Program-made: the position numbers and the translations under genes | The notes under the pieces: generated by a model | The model's input: only the letters and a program-made list of their open reading frames with translations | Database searches by the model: none | Told to the model about the DNA's origin: nothing | Assembly (NCBI GenBank): GCA_964622455.1 | Contig: CAZUQP010000030.1 | Location: 16,374 to 80,373 of the forward strand | DNA: 64,000 nucleotides | Source of the DNA: CAZUQP01 sp964622455 | GTDB lineage: Bacteria > Pseudomonadota > Gammaproteobacteria > DSM-16500 | Reading direction: 5' to 3' | Part shown: piece by piece, positions 16,436-26,200 of the stretch | How positions within the stretch are numbered: the first letter of the stretch is position 1 | Layout: each line of letters starts with the position of its first letter

Positions 16436-17038
16436 ATGTTTAATTTACCTAATATTCTTACCTTTTTGCGGATATTAGTCATTCCATTTTTGGCAATTGT
16501 ATTTTATCTGCCTTATGTGTGGGGACATACCCTCGCTGCTGTGATTTTTGCATTGGCCTGCATTACCGATTGGCTCGATGGCTATCTTGCCCGTAGTTTA
16601 AAACAATCAACTAAACTAGGCGCTTTTCTAGATCCTGTCGCAGACAAAGTCATGGTTTCGGTGGTCTTGGTTTTAATTGTGGGCGAGCCGCAATTTCAAT
16701 TTATTACTTTATCATCTACTGTTTATGCAATGCCTGTAGCTGTTATCACCATTCCTGCAGCGATTATTGTTAGCCGTGAAATTATCGTATCTGCACTGCG
16801 TGAATGGATGGCCGAAATTGGTAAACGTACCAGTATTGCTGTGTCTCATTTAGGAAAAATAAAAACAACCATTCAAATGATTGCGCTGATTGTATTGCTC
16901 TATTGCGATTCTACAACACCAGTGATGATTGTACTGGTAGGTTATGTGCTGCTATATGTTGCAGCCGTACTGACTATTTGGTCGATGATGATTTATCTTA
17001 AAACAGCATGGCCAGAAATGAAAAATCAATCAGCTTAA
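16436..17038 (+). CDS. pgsA: CDP-diacylglycerol-glycerol-3-phosphate 3-phosphatidyltransferase
   Basis: 200 aa inner-membrane enzyme making phosphatidylglycerophosphate from CDP-diacylglycerol and glycerol-3-phosphate, the committed step to phosphatidylglycerol and cardiolipin. The CDP-alcohol phosphotransferase motif DG..AR........G...D...D is complete in DWLDGYLARSLKQS followed by GAFLDPVADK. Four to five membrane helices are visible. It begins 17 bases after uvrC and is followed by the tRNA cluster, as in E. coli. Confidence 0.95.
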   Translation: MFNLPNILTFLRILVIPFLAIVFYLPYVWGHTLAAVIFALACITDWLDGYLARSLKQSTKLGAFLDPVADKVMVSVVLVLIVGEPQFQFITLSSTVYAMPVAVITIPAAIIVSREIIVSALREWMAEIGKRTSIAVSHLGKIKTTIQMIALIVLLYCDSTTPVMIVLVGYVLLYVAAVLTIWSMMIYLKTAWPEMKNQSA

Positions 17039-17056
17039 AATATTTCTTCTTTTCTC

Positions 17057-17084
17057 TTGACAGCCGAGGGTCGTTCGATAGAAT
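17057..17084 (+). promoter_or_regulatory. Sigma-70 promoter of the tRNA Gly-Cys-Leu cluster
   Basis: TTGACA (17057-17062) and TAGAAT (17079-17084) are separated by 16 bases and followed by a G/C-containing discriminator (TACCGCC), as is common at stringently controlled stable-RNA promoters. The first tRNA begins 41 bases further on. Confidence 0.75.
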
Positions 17085-17125
17085 TACCGCCTATTCATTG
17101 AAGATGTTGATTCATAATGAATGTC

Positions 17126-17201
<76 letters not shown>

Positions 17202-17214
17202 TGAAAAGATTTTT

Positions 17215-17285
17215 GGCTGGGTGGCAGAGTGGTTATGCAGCGGCCTGCAAAGCCGTGGACGCCGGTTCGATTCCGACCCCAGCCT
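17215..17285 (+). tRNA. tRNA-Cys (anticodon GCA), no encoded CCA
   Basis: The acceptor GGCTGGG (17215-17221) pairs with CCCAGCC (17278-17284) and the discriminator is T. The anticodon loop CTGCAAA has GCA at 17247-17249 on a good stem. Two oddities are visible. The bases after the discriminator read TGT, so CCA must be added after transcription. The T stem GCCGG/CCGAC has a C-A mismatch at its second pair. The position is equivalent to E. coli cysT. Confidence 0.93.
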
Positions 17286-17290
17286 TGTTT

Positions 17291-17379
17291 GCCCGGGTGG
17301 CGGAACAGGTAGACGCAAGGGACTTAAAATCCCTCGGGAGGTAACTCTCGTGCCGGTTCGATTCCGGCCTCGGGCACCA
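17291..17379 (+). tRNA. tRNA-Leu (anticodon TAA)
   Basis: Type II tRNA. GCCCGGG (17291-17297) pairs with CTCGGGC (17369-17375) through one G-T pair. The discriminator is A and CCA is encoded (17377-17379). The anticodon loop CTTAAAA has TAA at 17325-17327. A long variable arm (CGGGAGGTAACTCTCG) is present. It is equivalent to E. coli leuZ. Confidence 0.97.
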
Positions 17380-17398
17380 TTTAGTTGATGGTCTACTT

Positions 17399-17722
17399 AT
17401 GACTTTTATTGTCACAGAGCAATGCATTCGTTGTAAATATACGGACTGTGTTGAAGTTTGTCCGGTAGACTGTTTCTATGAAGGTCCTAATTTTCTTGTT
17501 ATCAATCCCGATGAATGTATTGATTGCGCACTTTGCGAACCTGAATGCCCTGTAGATGCTATTTATTCTGAGGATGATCTCCCAGAAAAATATCGGAATT
17601 TCTTTCAACTGAACAAAGAGCTCTCGGCGGCTTGGCCAAACATCAATCGCCGTAAAGACCCGCCTGCTGATGCAGATCAGTGGATGAATGTTGACGATAA
17701 ACTAAAACTCCTTGAAAAATAA
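17399..17722 (+). CDS. fdxA: 7Fe ferredoxin (3Fe-4S/4Fe-4S)
   Basis: 107 aa FdxA-type ferredoxin, a small cytoplasmic electron carrier. Cysteines fall in the two-cluster pattern: CIRCKYTDCVEVCPVDC for the first cluster and CIDCALCEPECP for the second. The 50-residue C-terminal extension (NFFQLNKELSAAWPNI) is typical of the Azotobacter FdI/FdxA family. It is preceded by tRNA-Leu (19 bases) and followed by the yoaA-type helicase. Confidence 0.95.
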   Translation: MTFIVTEQCIRCKYTDCVEVCPVDCFYEGPNFLVINPDECIDCALCEPECPVDAIYSEDDLPEKYRNFFQLNKELSAAWPNINRRKDPPADADQWMNVDDKLKLLEK

Positions 17723-17767
17723 TTTTTGACTATTCTCTCAATTCTGTTAGATCTGGAAGGGTGCGCT

Positions 17768-19678
17768 GTGAATTTAACTGAAATTTTTGGCCAAAATGGT
17801 TTATTGAGTCAGGCTATCTTTGAATTTACTCCTCGTGAATCTCAACAAAAAATGGCGGAAGCTATCGAAAAAGCCATCGAATTTCATTCAGAACTCATTG
17901 TCGAAGCAGGGACTGGCACGGGAAAAACATTTGGGTATCTCATTCCTATTTTTCTTTCACAAAAGAAAACCATTATTTCAACAGGCACAAAAAACCTGCA
18001 AGATCAGTTGTTTTTTACTGATATACCCGTCATTAAAAAAATTTTTTCTTTTCCATTAAAAGTCGTATTACTGAAAGGGCGGGCAAATTATCTTTGTAAA
18101 CAAAGAGTAGAACGGAATAAACAAGAAGGGCTTTTTGTTTCAAGACACTTAGTTTCCGAACTTTACACCATTGATGCATGGGCAAAAACAACTGAAACAG
18201 GTGATATTTCTGAATTATCCACTGTCGCAGAAGATTCTGCTATTTGGCCTTCAGTCACGAGTACGTCTGATAATTGCCTTGGACAAGAATGTCCTTTTTA
18301 TCAAGGGTGCTTTATCGTAAAGGCGCGTACTGAAGCTTTAACAGCTGATATTGTAGTAGTCAATCATCATTTATTTTTTGCCGATCGCGCATTGCAGGAA
18401 GAAGGTTTTGGAGAATTACTGCCGGGTGCCGAGGTGGTAGTATTCGATGAAGCGCATCAATTACCTGATATTGCTTCTCAATTTTTTAGCACCCAATTAA
18501 CCAGTCGTCAACTGATGGAGTTAACACACGATACTTTAGCGGAAAGTGCGGAATCAGCAAATGATATGCGTGAATTACCCGAAAAAGCGCATCAGTTACA
18601 AACTATTTTACACGACATGCGTCTTATGATGGGCCCTGAATTGCGCCGCTTGCCTTGGCCAGATCCTCTTCCTCATTTATTTAAAACGCATATTCAATCA
18701 GTTAAAGATATTTTACAATCTTTGGAAGAAATATTAAAAATAGCTGCTGTACGCAGTAAAGGATTAGAAAATTGTTGGCGGCGTTCTCTCGAATTAATGA
18801 CACGCTTTCATCTTTTAACGGGAAACGCGCCGCCTAATATAATTCATTGGTATGAAACTTATCCTCAAAGTTTTACTTTGCAATTTACTCCGATGATAGT
18901 GGCGGATAGTTTCAGGGCTTATTTAGAAGAAAAAAAACGGACGTGGATTTTTACCTCAGCAACGCTTGCTGTCAAAAATAGTTTTCAATTATTTATAGAC
19001 AGTCTTGGATTGCAGAAGGCTTTGCAATTACAATTAAGCAGTCCTTTCAATTATCAACAACAAGCTATTTTATACGTTCCGCGTCATTTACCTGATCCCC
19101 GTAAAGCAGATTATATGGATCATTGGCTCGAAGCAGTGATTCCAGTACTCGAATTAACTGAAGGCAGAACATTTTTATTATTTACCAGTTACCGTGCGAT
19201 GGAATATGCGCACGAGTTATTAAAAGATCGCGTATCTTTTCCTTTACTATTGCAGGGCACTTTGCCTAAGAAAGAATTGATTGCCCAATTTAAAGCCCTT
19301 AAAAATGCTGTGTTGCTGGGCACTAATAGTTTTTGGTACGGCGTTGATGTGCGCGGCGATGCTTTATCTTGTGTTATTATTGACAAATTACCCTTTGCAG
19401 CGCCTGATGACCCTATCCTAAAGGCGCGTATTAATTTATTACGTAAACAAGGAAGCGATCCTTTTTATAGTTACCAGCTGCCCAATGCAGTATTAATTTT
19501 AAAACAAGGTGCGGGACGTTTAATTCGCGATATTAAAGACCGTGGTATCCTGATGATTTGCGATCCAAGGCTTGTTGGGTCACACTATGGAGAAGCATTT
19601 TTGCAGAGTTTGCCTCCGATGCGCCGCACCCGAGAGATGACTAAAGTCAATGAGTTTTGGACACAGCCTTCCTTATGA
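17768..19678 (+). CDS. yoaA: ATP-dependent iron-sulfur helicase, YoaA/DinG family
   Basis: 636 aa XPD-like superfamily 2 helicase. Walker A is EAGTGTGKT and motif II is VVFDEAHQL. Four cysteines of an Fe-S domain are visible (NYLC, then NCLGQECPFYQGC). C-terminal motifs V and VI are LGTNSFWYGVDV and QGAGRLIRD. YoaA partners the polymerase III chi subunit in damage repair; DinG unwinds R-loops. I chose GTG at 17768 because GGAAGGG precedes it by six bases; the resulting length equals E. coli YoaA. The TTG at 17726 has no ribosome site. The yoaA-tsaB adjacency is the E. coli order. Confidence 0.9.
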   Translation: MNLTEIFGQNGLLSQAIFEFTPRESQQKMAEAIEKAIEFHSELIVEAGTGTGKTFGYLIPIFLSQKKTIISTGTKNLQDQLFFTDIPVIKKIFSFPLKVVLLKGRANYLCKQRVERNKQEGLFVSRHLVSELYTIDAWAKTTETGDISELSTVAEDSAIWPSVTSTSDNCLGQECPFYQGCFIVKARTEALTADIVVVNHHLFFADRALQEEGFGELLPGAEVVVFDEAHQLPDIASQFFSTQLTSRQLMELTHDTLAESAESANDMRELPEKAHQLQTILHDMRLMMGPELRRLPWPDPLPHLFKTHIQSVKDILQSLEEILKIAAVRSKGLENCWRRSLELMTRFHLLTGNAPPNIIHWYETYPQSFTLQFTPMIVADSFRAYLEEKKRTWIFTSATLAVKNSFQLFIDSLGLQKALQLQLSSPFNYQQQAILYVPRHLPDPRKADYMDHWLEAVIPVLELTEGRTFLLFTSYRAMEYAHELLKDRVSFPLLLQGTLPKKELIAQFKALKNAVLLGTNSFWYGVDVRGDALSCVIIDKLPFAAPDDPILKARINLLRKQGSDPFYSYQLPNAVLILKQGAGRLIRDIKDRGILMICDPRLVGSHYGEAFLQSLPPMRRTREMTKVNEFWTQPSL

Positions 19679-20352
19679 AAATACTTGCCATTGATACATC
19701 CTCCATTGCCTGTTCGCTGGGTTTATTACTTTTTGAAAAAAAAATCATTAAGCACGTCATATCTCCTATGCAGCAGGCGAGGCTTATTTTGCCTATGCTA
19801 AAAGAGTTATTACAGTCAGAAAATGTATCATTAAATCAGTTAGATGCGATTTCTTTTGGATGTGGTCCTGGAAGTTTTACCGGCATTCGGATTGCAACAA
19901 GTGTTGCCCAAGGGCTCGCATTTGCGTCTGAAAAACCCCTTATTCCCATTTCATCACTGGCAATAGCGGCTCAAACTGCTTATGAGAAGCAAGGGTTTAA
20001 AAAAATGATTGTGGCATATGACGCCCGCATTCATGAAGTGTATTGGGCCTCTTATGAAGTGAAAACGAATGGTCTGGTTAGTTTAGTTGGCAAGGAAGCG
20101 CTTGATCACCCTGAAGCAATCACGGTGCCTGATAAGACCCTTTGGTACGGGGTAGGGAATGCATGGAACATTTATCCTGATAAAATTCTTTATACACCAG
20201 CCGCCATCGACTCACACTGCCTTCCTAGTGCCTCAGCCATGCTGACCCTTGCAAAAGCAAAATTTCTTAGCCAGGAATGGGTCTCACCCTTAAAAGCAAT
20301 GCCTGTTTATTTGCGGGATAATGTAGCGCAGAAAAAAAGTGGGGGTTGCTGA
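19675..20352 (+). CDS. tsaB: tRNA threonylcarbamoyladenosine biosynthesis protein TsaB
   Basis: 225 aa actin-like ATPase-fold partner of TsaD, needed for t6A37 modification of ANN-decoding tRNAs. MKILAIDTSS and the GPGSFTGIRI segment are diagnostic. The start ATG at 19675 overlaps the yoaA stop as ATGA, so translation is coupled. The length is normal. The neighbouring yoaA order is conserved in gammaproteobacteria. Confidence 0.95.
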   Translation: MKILAIDTSSIACSLGLLLFEKKIIKHVISPMQQARLILPMLKELLQSENVSLNQLDAISFGCGPGSFTGIRIATSVAQGLAFASEKPLIPISSLAIAAQTAYEKQGFKKMIVAYDARIHEVYWASYEVKTNGLVSLVGKEALDHPEAITVPDKTLWYGVGNAWNIYPDKILYTPAAIDSHCLPSASAMLTLAKAKFLSQEWVSPLKAMPVYLRDNVAQKKSGGC

Positions 20353-20426
20353 ATATTTTTAAAACCTGTTTAAAATACACTCCATAAGCGCTAAAATCAG
20401 GCCATGTTCTAACAATAAGGTTTTAT

Positions 20427-23400
20427 ATGGCTGGCCAACAAGATATAGGTCGACAAGAAATTATTAATCAGTTACGGCATCGCATAAAAAATACTGTTCC
20501 TAAAAAACAAATCCCGCTTCTTGAGATATTTGCTGAGCGCTACTATGCTAATTCTTCATTAGAAGACTTGAGAGAACGCTCCATTGAGGATTTGTTAGGC
20601 GCTCTTATATCGCATTGGAATTTTATCTATCAACGTAAACCGGGCGAATCCAAAGTTATTGTTTTTAATCCCACATTAGAAAAAGAAGGGTGGCAATCGA
20701 CTCATACTATTGTCCAAGTATCGCATGATGATGTTCCTTTTTTAGTTGATTCTATTCGTTCAGAAGTCAATCGCAGCGGCTTTCAGATTCACTACACCAT
20801 TCATTTTGGCGGATTAAAAGTTAGGCGGGACGAAGAGAATCGTATCATTGAGATCTTACCGATTGGTATTACATCACCTGATGCGCTGTCAGAAGCACCC
20901 ATTTATGTAGAAATTGACCGTCAACTTGACACGGAAGTCATGGAAACATTGCGCGCTAACATTGAGCGTATTTTAGCAGATGTGCGACTTTCTGTTTTAG
21001 ATTGGCGTAAAATGCTGAATCGCGCTGAAGAAGCATTGCTTGAGTTAGAGCAGAATCCACCGCCGCTGGATCCAGCTGAAATTGCCGAATCAAAAGATTT
21101 TTTACGCTGGTTGATTAATAATCATTTTACTTTTTTAGGTTGCCGAGATTATAAATTAATTGGTAATGAAAGCGGTCGTGCTTTACAAATTGTACCGGGC
21201 AGCGGCTTGGGTGTGCTGCGCGATGACAATACCAGCACTGTTTCACGTAATTACGCGGATTTACCGCCGCAAGCACGTAAACTTGCGCTTTCCAAAACAA
21301 TTTTAATTATTGCTAAAACCAATACGCTTTCTACGGTGCATCGTGCTGCCTACACCGATTATATTGGTGTCAAACGTTTTAATGAAAAAGGTGAATTAAT
21401 AGGCGAGCGGCGGTTTGTTGGTTTATATACATCAACCGCTTATCACTCAAGCCCGCGTTACATTCCTTTTTTACGTCATAAAGTGGCTAAAGTGATTCAA
21501 GAATTTCATTATCCTCCCGACAGCCATAATGGCAAAGAAGTCGTTCATATTCTTGAAACATTACCACGAGACGATTTGTTTCAAGCGACGCATGAAGAAT
21601 TAGTGGAGCTAACGCAAGGTATTTTACATTTACAAGAACGCAAACGTATCCGACTTTTTGTTCGTAAAGATGCTTATGGCAGATATTTTTCCTGTTTAGT
21701 CTACGTGCCGCGTGAAGTTTCAAATACAGAATTATCTTTAGCGATGCAAGATATATTGATGCAAGCGTTTCATGGAATTGAATCTTCTTTTACGACTTAT
21801 TTTTCAGATTCAGTATTAGCAAGAATTCATTTTTTAATTCGTGTTAATCCAAAAACTCCTGCGGAATACTCTGTTGCAAAAATTGAAAAAGAGCTACGAA
21901 ATGCTGCGCGTTCTTGGACAGATGAATTAAAAACACAATTAGTTAAAACGGTCGGTGAAGCGGAAGGTCTAAAATATTACGCCAAATATCGTAAGGCATT
22001 TCCAGCAAGCTACACCGAATATTATTTACCGAGCGCTGCAATTGATGATATTAAAAAAATTGAAGCGATTTCTGAGCAGAACCCGTTAGAAATGTTATTT
22101 TATAATGCTTCCAAAACCGCCTTGCAATTAAAGTTATTTCATAAAGAACATACGATCGCCTTATCAGACGTACTGCCGACCCTCGAAAATATGGGATTAC
22201 GTATTATTGGCGAGCGGCCGCACGAAATTATTTTTAAAGACGGCACCATCGTTTGGGTCAGTGATTTTGATATGGTGCATGTTAAGAATAAAGAAATTGA
22301 TGTCAACAGTCTAAAAGAAAATTTTCAAGATGCTTTTACTCATATTTGGTTTCAGCATGCAGAAGATGATGGTTTTAATTTTTTAATTTTGGAAGCACAG
22401 TTAAATTGGCATGAAACAGCCGTGCTTCGCGCTTACACCAAATACTTGCGTCAAACTGGGTTCACCTTCAGCCAAGCTTACATAGAACAAGCTTTGATTA
22501 ATAATCCAAATCTTGCAAAAAACTTAGTGGAATTATTTAAATTACGTTTTTCACCCGAATATCCTAGTGACAAACGGCCAGATACATCCAATTTGATTGT
22601 TCACATTGAGCAATCCATTGATAATGTTAGCAGCTTAGATGAAGATCGAATTATCCGCCGCATCTTAGAAGTGATTTTAGCAACCATTCGAACTAATTAT
22701 TTTCAAACGACCGCAAGCGGTCAATTTAAATCTCATATTTCTTTTAAATTAAATCCAACCGCTATTTCTGATTTACCTTTACCGCGACCGATGTATGAAA
22801 TTTTTGTCTATTCTCCGCGCGTTGAAGGCGTACATTTGCGGGCAGGAAAAGTTGCGCGCGGCGGGATACGCTGGTCTGATCGCCGCGAAGATTTTCGCAC
22901 AGAAGTATTAGGTTTGATGAAAGCGCAGCAAGTGAAAAATTCCGTGATTGTACCTGTCGGTGCAAAAGGCGGATTTTTTCCTAAACAGTTACCACTCGAT
23001 GGTGATCGCGATGCCATCATGAAAGAAGGCATCGCGTGCTATTCGACATTTATTCGCGGGCTGCTTGATATTACCGACAATATTAAAAATGGCGCCGTCG
23101 TCCCGCCTTTAGATGTAGTGCGTTATGATGAAGATGATCCTTATCTGGTAGTTGCTGCAGATAAGGGAACTGCAACTTTTTCAGATATCGCCAATCATAT
23201 TTCAAAAGAATATGATTTTTGGCTGCACGATGCATTTGCATCAGGAGGATCCGCAGGGTATGACCATAAAAAAATGGGAATTACGGCACGCGGCGCCTGG
23301 GAATCAGTCAAACGTCATTTTCGTGAATTAGGAATCGATCCTGAAACCAATGATTTTACGGTAATTGGGATTGGCGATATGAGCGGCGATGTTTTTGGTA

Positions 23401-25262
23401 ATGGCATGCTGTTATCGAATCATATTAAGCTATTAGCCGCATACAATGATAAGCATATTTTTATTGATCCTAATCCAGATGCGCAATTAAGCTTTACAGA
23501 GCGCGAGCGGTTATTTCAATTACCGCGCTCTATGTGGCTTGATTACAATCCTACTTTAATTTCTCCTGGCGGCGGTGTTTTTAATCGTTCTGCCAAAATC
23601 ATTAAAATTACTCCTGAAATGAAAGCAGCATTTGCTATTACTGCAGATCATTTGGTTCCAAATGATTTAATCAGTGCAATCCTGAAAGCACCCGTTGATC
23701 TTATTTGGAATGGTGGAATTGGAACTTTTGTCAAGGCTAGCACTGAAACACATGCTGAAGTGGGAGATCGAACCAATGATAGTATTCGTGTTAATGCTAA
23801 TGAATTGACTGCGCGAGTTATAGGGGAGGGCGGTAATCTTGGGTTAACTCAATTAGCACGCATCGAATACTCCTTGAATGGTGGTGTGCTCTATACCGAT
23901 TTTATTGATAATTCTGCAGGTGTTGATTGTTCAGACCATGAAGTCAACATGAAAATTTTGTTGAATAAATTAGTGACCGATGGATCAATGTCGCTTTCAG
24001 ACCGCAATAAATTGCTTGAAAAAATGACGATAGAAGTCGCTGAGCTTGTATTATTGGATAATTACAAACAAACACAAATTTTAAGTTTAGAAGCATCTGT
24101 TGCCCTACAAACAATGGATTTGTTTAAACGTTACATGAATGAACTTGAGAAAAAAGGACGTTTAAATCGGGCCCTTGAGTTTTTGCCTGAAGAAAAAGCA
24201 TTACTTGAACGAAAAGCGAATGGTCAAGGGTTAACGCGGCCTGAAATTGCTATTTTAATTTCTTATTGTCAAATGTTTTTGAAACAAGATATTTTAGCGT
24301 CTGATATTCCAGAAGACCCTTATTTTATTCGCTATCTGCTGATGGCATTTCCAAAATCATTACAAAAAAAATATTTAGGACAAATGACAGAGCATAGTTT
24401 ACGTCGTGAAATTATTGCAACACAACTTGCAAAACATATTACTGATCATATGGGCGTTAATTTTGTTGAGCGTTTACAGCGTGAAACGGGCGCATCGGTC
24501 GCTTTTATTATGCGCGCTTATGTCATTGCAGAAAAAATTTATGGCATGGAAGAAGTGTGGCATGAAATAGAAGCACTTGATCTTAAGGTTAATACCGCTG
24601 TTCAACAAAAAATGATGTTACAAATTTATTATTTGATTCGCCGGGCAACGCGTTGGTTTTTACGTAATTTGAAACCGAATCTCACTATTGAAGAGACTAT
24701 TCAATATTTTTCACCGCCCATTGCTGAATTGGTTAAGCAGCTTCCTGAATTATTAACGGATGCAGATCGTGAACAGTATGAGCTTGAAATGAAATCTTTA
24801 TTAGATCAGGGAGTGCCGGAGTTATTGGCCAAACGTGTCGGGAGCTGTAATATTTTATTTACTTCACTTGATATCGTTGAAGCGGCATTAAAACACCATT
24901 TAAATATCACTGAGGTTGCGGAGACTTATTATAATTTAGGCGATTATTTAGAGTTAAATTGGCTGCGTGATCAAATGAATACCTATCCCATCGATAATCA
25001 GTGGGATGAATTGGCACGTTCGGGTTTTCGTGATGATCTTGATCGTGCTCAACGAAAATTAAGCGTGAGCGTACTCTTATTAAAACAGAAAAAATTAAAA
25101 CAGCTTCCCATTAAAGATCGTATTACTGTTTGGCTGGATGAATATGAGTTACTCATTATGCGGTGGAGAAATTTACTCACTGACATTAAATCCAGTAACA
25201 ATGTGGGATTCGTCACTTATTCAGTTGTGTTGCGAGAGTTATTTGATTTTGCGCATGCCTAA
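20427..25262 (+). CDS. gdhB: NAD-specific glutamate dehydrogenase, large (~180 kDa) type
   Basis: 1611 aa enzyme oxidatively deaminating glutamate to 2-oxoglutarate. The N-terminal ~700 residues are the regulatory ACT-like part of the L_180 class. The catalytic core begins near 790 with KVARGGIRWSDR and EVLGLMKAQQVKNSVIVP, including GAKGGF. It is followed by a nucleotide-binding part (GIGDMSGDVFGNGM near 985, GEGGNLGLTQLARIEY) and a helical C-terminal domain. It has its own gene unit with an AATAAGGTTTTAT ribosome site. In an organism feeding on amino acids it would deliver carbon to the TCA enzymes at 43-54 kb, which is inference. Confidence 0.96.
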   Translation: MAGQQDIGRQEIINQLRHRIKNTVPKKQIPLLEIFAERYYANSSLEDLRERSIEDLLGALISHWNFIYQRKPGESKVIVFNPTLEKEGWQSTHTIVQVSHDDVPFLVDSIRSEVNRSGFQIHYTIHFGGLKVRRDEENRIIEILPIGITSPDALSEAPIYVEIDRQLDTEVMETLRANIERILADVRLSVLDWRKMLNRAEEALLELEQNPPPLDPAEIAESKDFLRWLINNHFTFLGCRDYKLIGNESGRALQIVPGSGLGVLRDDNTSTVSRNYADLPPQARKLALSKTILIIAKTNTLSTVHRAAYTDYIGVKRFNEKGELIGERRFVGLYTSTAYHSSPRYIPFLRHKVAKVIQEFHYPPDSHNGKEVVHILETLPRDDLFQATHEELVELTQGILHLQERKRIRLFVRKDAYGRYFSCLVYVPREVSNTELSLAMQDILMQAFHGIESSFTTYFSDSVLARIHFLIRVNPKTPAEYSVAKIEKELRNAARSWTDELKTQLVKTVGEAEGLKYYAKYRKAFPASYTEYYLPSAAIDDIKKIEAISEQNPLEMLFYNASKTALQLKLFHKEHTIALSDVLPTLENMGLRIIGERPHEIIFKDGTIVWVSDFDMVHVKNKEIDVNSLKENFQDAFTHIWFQHAEDDGFNFLILEAQLNWHETAVLRAYTKYLRQTGFTFSQAYIEQALINNPNLAKNLVELFKLRFSPEYPSDKRPDTSNLIVHIEQSIDNVSSLDEDRIIRRILEVILATIRTNYFQTTASGQFKSHISFKLNPTAISDLPLPRPMYEIFVYSPRVEGVHLRAGKVARGGIRWSDRREDFRTEVLGLMKAQQVKNSVIVPVGAKGGFFPKQLPLDGDRDAIMKEGIACYSTFIRGLLDITDNIKNGAVVPPLDVVRYDEDDPYLVVAADKGTATFSDIANHISKEYDFWLHDAFASGGSAGYDHKKMGITARGAWESVKRHFRELGIDPETNDFTVIGIGDMSGDVFGNGMLLSNHIKLLAAYNDKHIFIDPNPDAQLSFTERERLFQLPRSMWLDYNPTLISPGGGVFNRSAKIIKITPEMKAAFAITADHLVPNDLISAILKAPVDLIWNGGIGTFVKASTETHAEVGDRTNDSIRVNANELTARVIGEGGNLGLTQLARIEYSLNGGVLYTDFIDNSAGVDCSDHEVNMKILLNKLVTDGSMSLSDRNKLLEKMTIEVAELVLLDNYKQTQILSLEASVALQTMDLFKRYMNELEKKGRLNRALEFLPEEKALLERKANGQGLTRPEIAILISYCQMFLKQDILASDIPEDPYFIRYLLMAFPKSLQKKYLGQMTEHSLRREIIATQLAKHITDHMGVNFVERLQRETGASVAFIMRAYVIAEKIYGMEEVWHEIEALDLKVNTAVQQKMMLQIYYLIRRATRWFLRNLKPNLTIEETIQYFSPPIAELVKQLPELLTDADREQYELEMKSLLDQGVPELLAKRVGSCNILFTSLDIVEAALKHHLNITEVAETYYNLGDYLELNWLRDQMNTYPIDNQWDELARSGFRDDLDRAQRKLSVSVLLLKQKKLKQLPIKDRITVWLDEYELLIMRWRNLLTDIKSSNNVGFVTYSVVLRELFDFAHA

Positions 25263-25286
25263 AAATCCATAGCAAAAGGATGCTAT

Positions 25287-26186
25287 ATGACAACAACAGA
25301 AAAAATTTCAGCGGATTTTCCCTACGCGTCTCATTTTGTAGATGTCTATGGCGCTAAAATGCATTATGTTCAGCAAGGGGTAGGCGACCCTATTTTATTA
25401 TTACACGGTGTACCTACTTCTTCTTACGTATGGCGTAATGTGATTCCTCATTTAGCAACATTAGGACGCTGCATTGCTCTCGATTTAATTGGATTTGGTA
25501 AGTCAGATAAACCTTCTATTGAATATACGGTTTTTGAGCATATCAAATATATCGAAAAATTCATTGAAACTTTAAAATTAAAAAAACTGACGTTGGTATT
25601 GCATGGCTGGGGTTCCATTATTGGTTTTGATTATGCAATGCGACATGAGAAAAATTGTAAAGGATTAGTATTTTACGAAGCTTATTTGCGTTCGCTTGAT
25701 CATGAAGATCTGTCTTTGCCTTACCAAGAACAGCTTTTATCTTGGCAAGGAGACGAAAACATGCAAGATCTTATTATGAATAGTACATTTTTTATAGATA
25801 AAACATTATCGCAAGGAATGATCCGGAACTTAAGTGATAAAGAAATGGCACATTATCGCGCTCCATTCCAATCAAAAGGAACGGGCAAACCTTTAACGCA
25901 ATATTTGCAAGATTTAAATGCGCAAGGTAAAAATTCTGTCGATAAATTAATTCGCGATTATTCCATTCAACTCACAAAATCTTCTTTGCCCAAGTTAATG
26001 TTATATTCAGTGCCCGGATTTATTACGACGATTGCGACAGTCATGTGGGCAAAGGAAAATATACCTCATTTAGAAATTGTCGATATTGGCGAAGCATTGC
26101 ATTATGCGCAAGAGAGTAATCCCACATTAATGGGGGAGGCGATTAGTATATGGTTGCAAGGGGTCGAGCAAAATAATGAAGAATAA
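25287..26186 (+). CDS. Haloalkane dehalogenase-like alpha/beta hydrolase lacking the nucleophile
   Basis: 299 aa protein that aligns by motif with haloalkane dehalogenases: HGVPTSSYVWRNVIPHL, LDLIGFGKSDKP, LVLHGWGS and a C-terminal ALHYAQESNP. In active enzymes the third motif is HDWGS, whose Asp (Asp106 in DhaA) attacks the substrate. Here it is Gly107 (codon GGC at 25605-25607; GAC would need one base change). The equivalents of the catalytic acid (Glu131) and histidine (His272) are present. It may therefore be catalytically dead, binding or regulatory, or recently inactivated while the frame stays open. It lies 24 bases after gdhB and 14 before asd. Confidence 0.85.
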   Translation: MTTTEKISADFPYASHFVDVYGAKMHYVQQGVGDPILLLHGVPTSSYVWRNVIPHLATLGRCIALDLIGFGKSDKPSIEYTVFEHIKYIEKFIETLKLKKLTLVLHGWGSIIGFDYAMRHEKNCKGLVFYEAYLRSLDHEDLSLPYQEQLLSWQGDENMQDLIMNSTFFIDKTLSQGMIRNLSDKEMAHYRAPFQSKGTGKPLTQYLQDLNAQGKNSVDKLIRDYSIQLTKSSLPKLMLYSVPGFITTIATVMWAKENIPHLEIVDIGEALHYAQESNPTLMGEAISIWLQGVEQNNEE

Positions 26187-26200
26187 ACAGGTAAATAATA

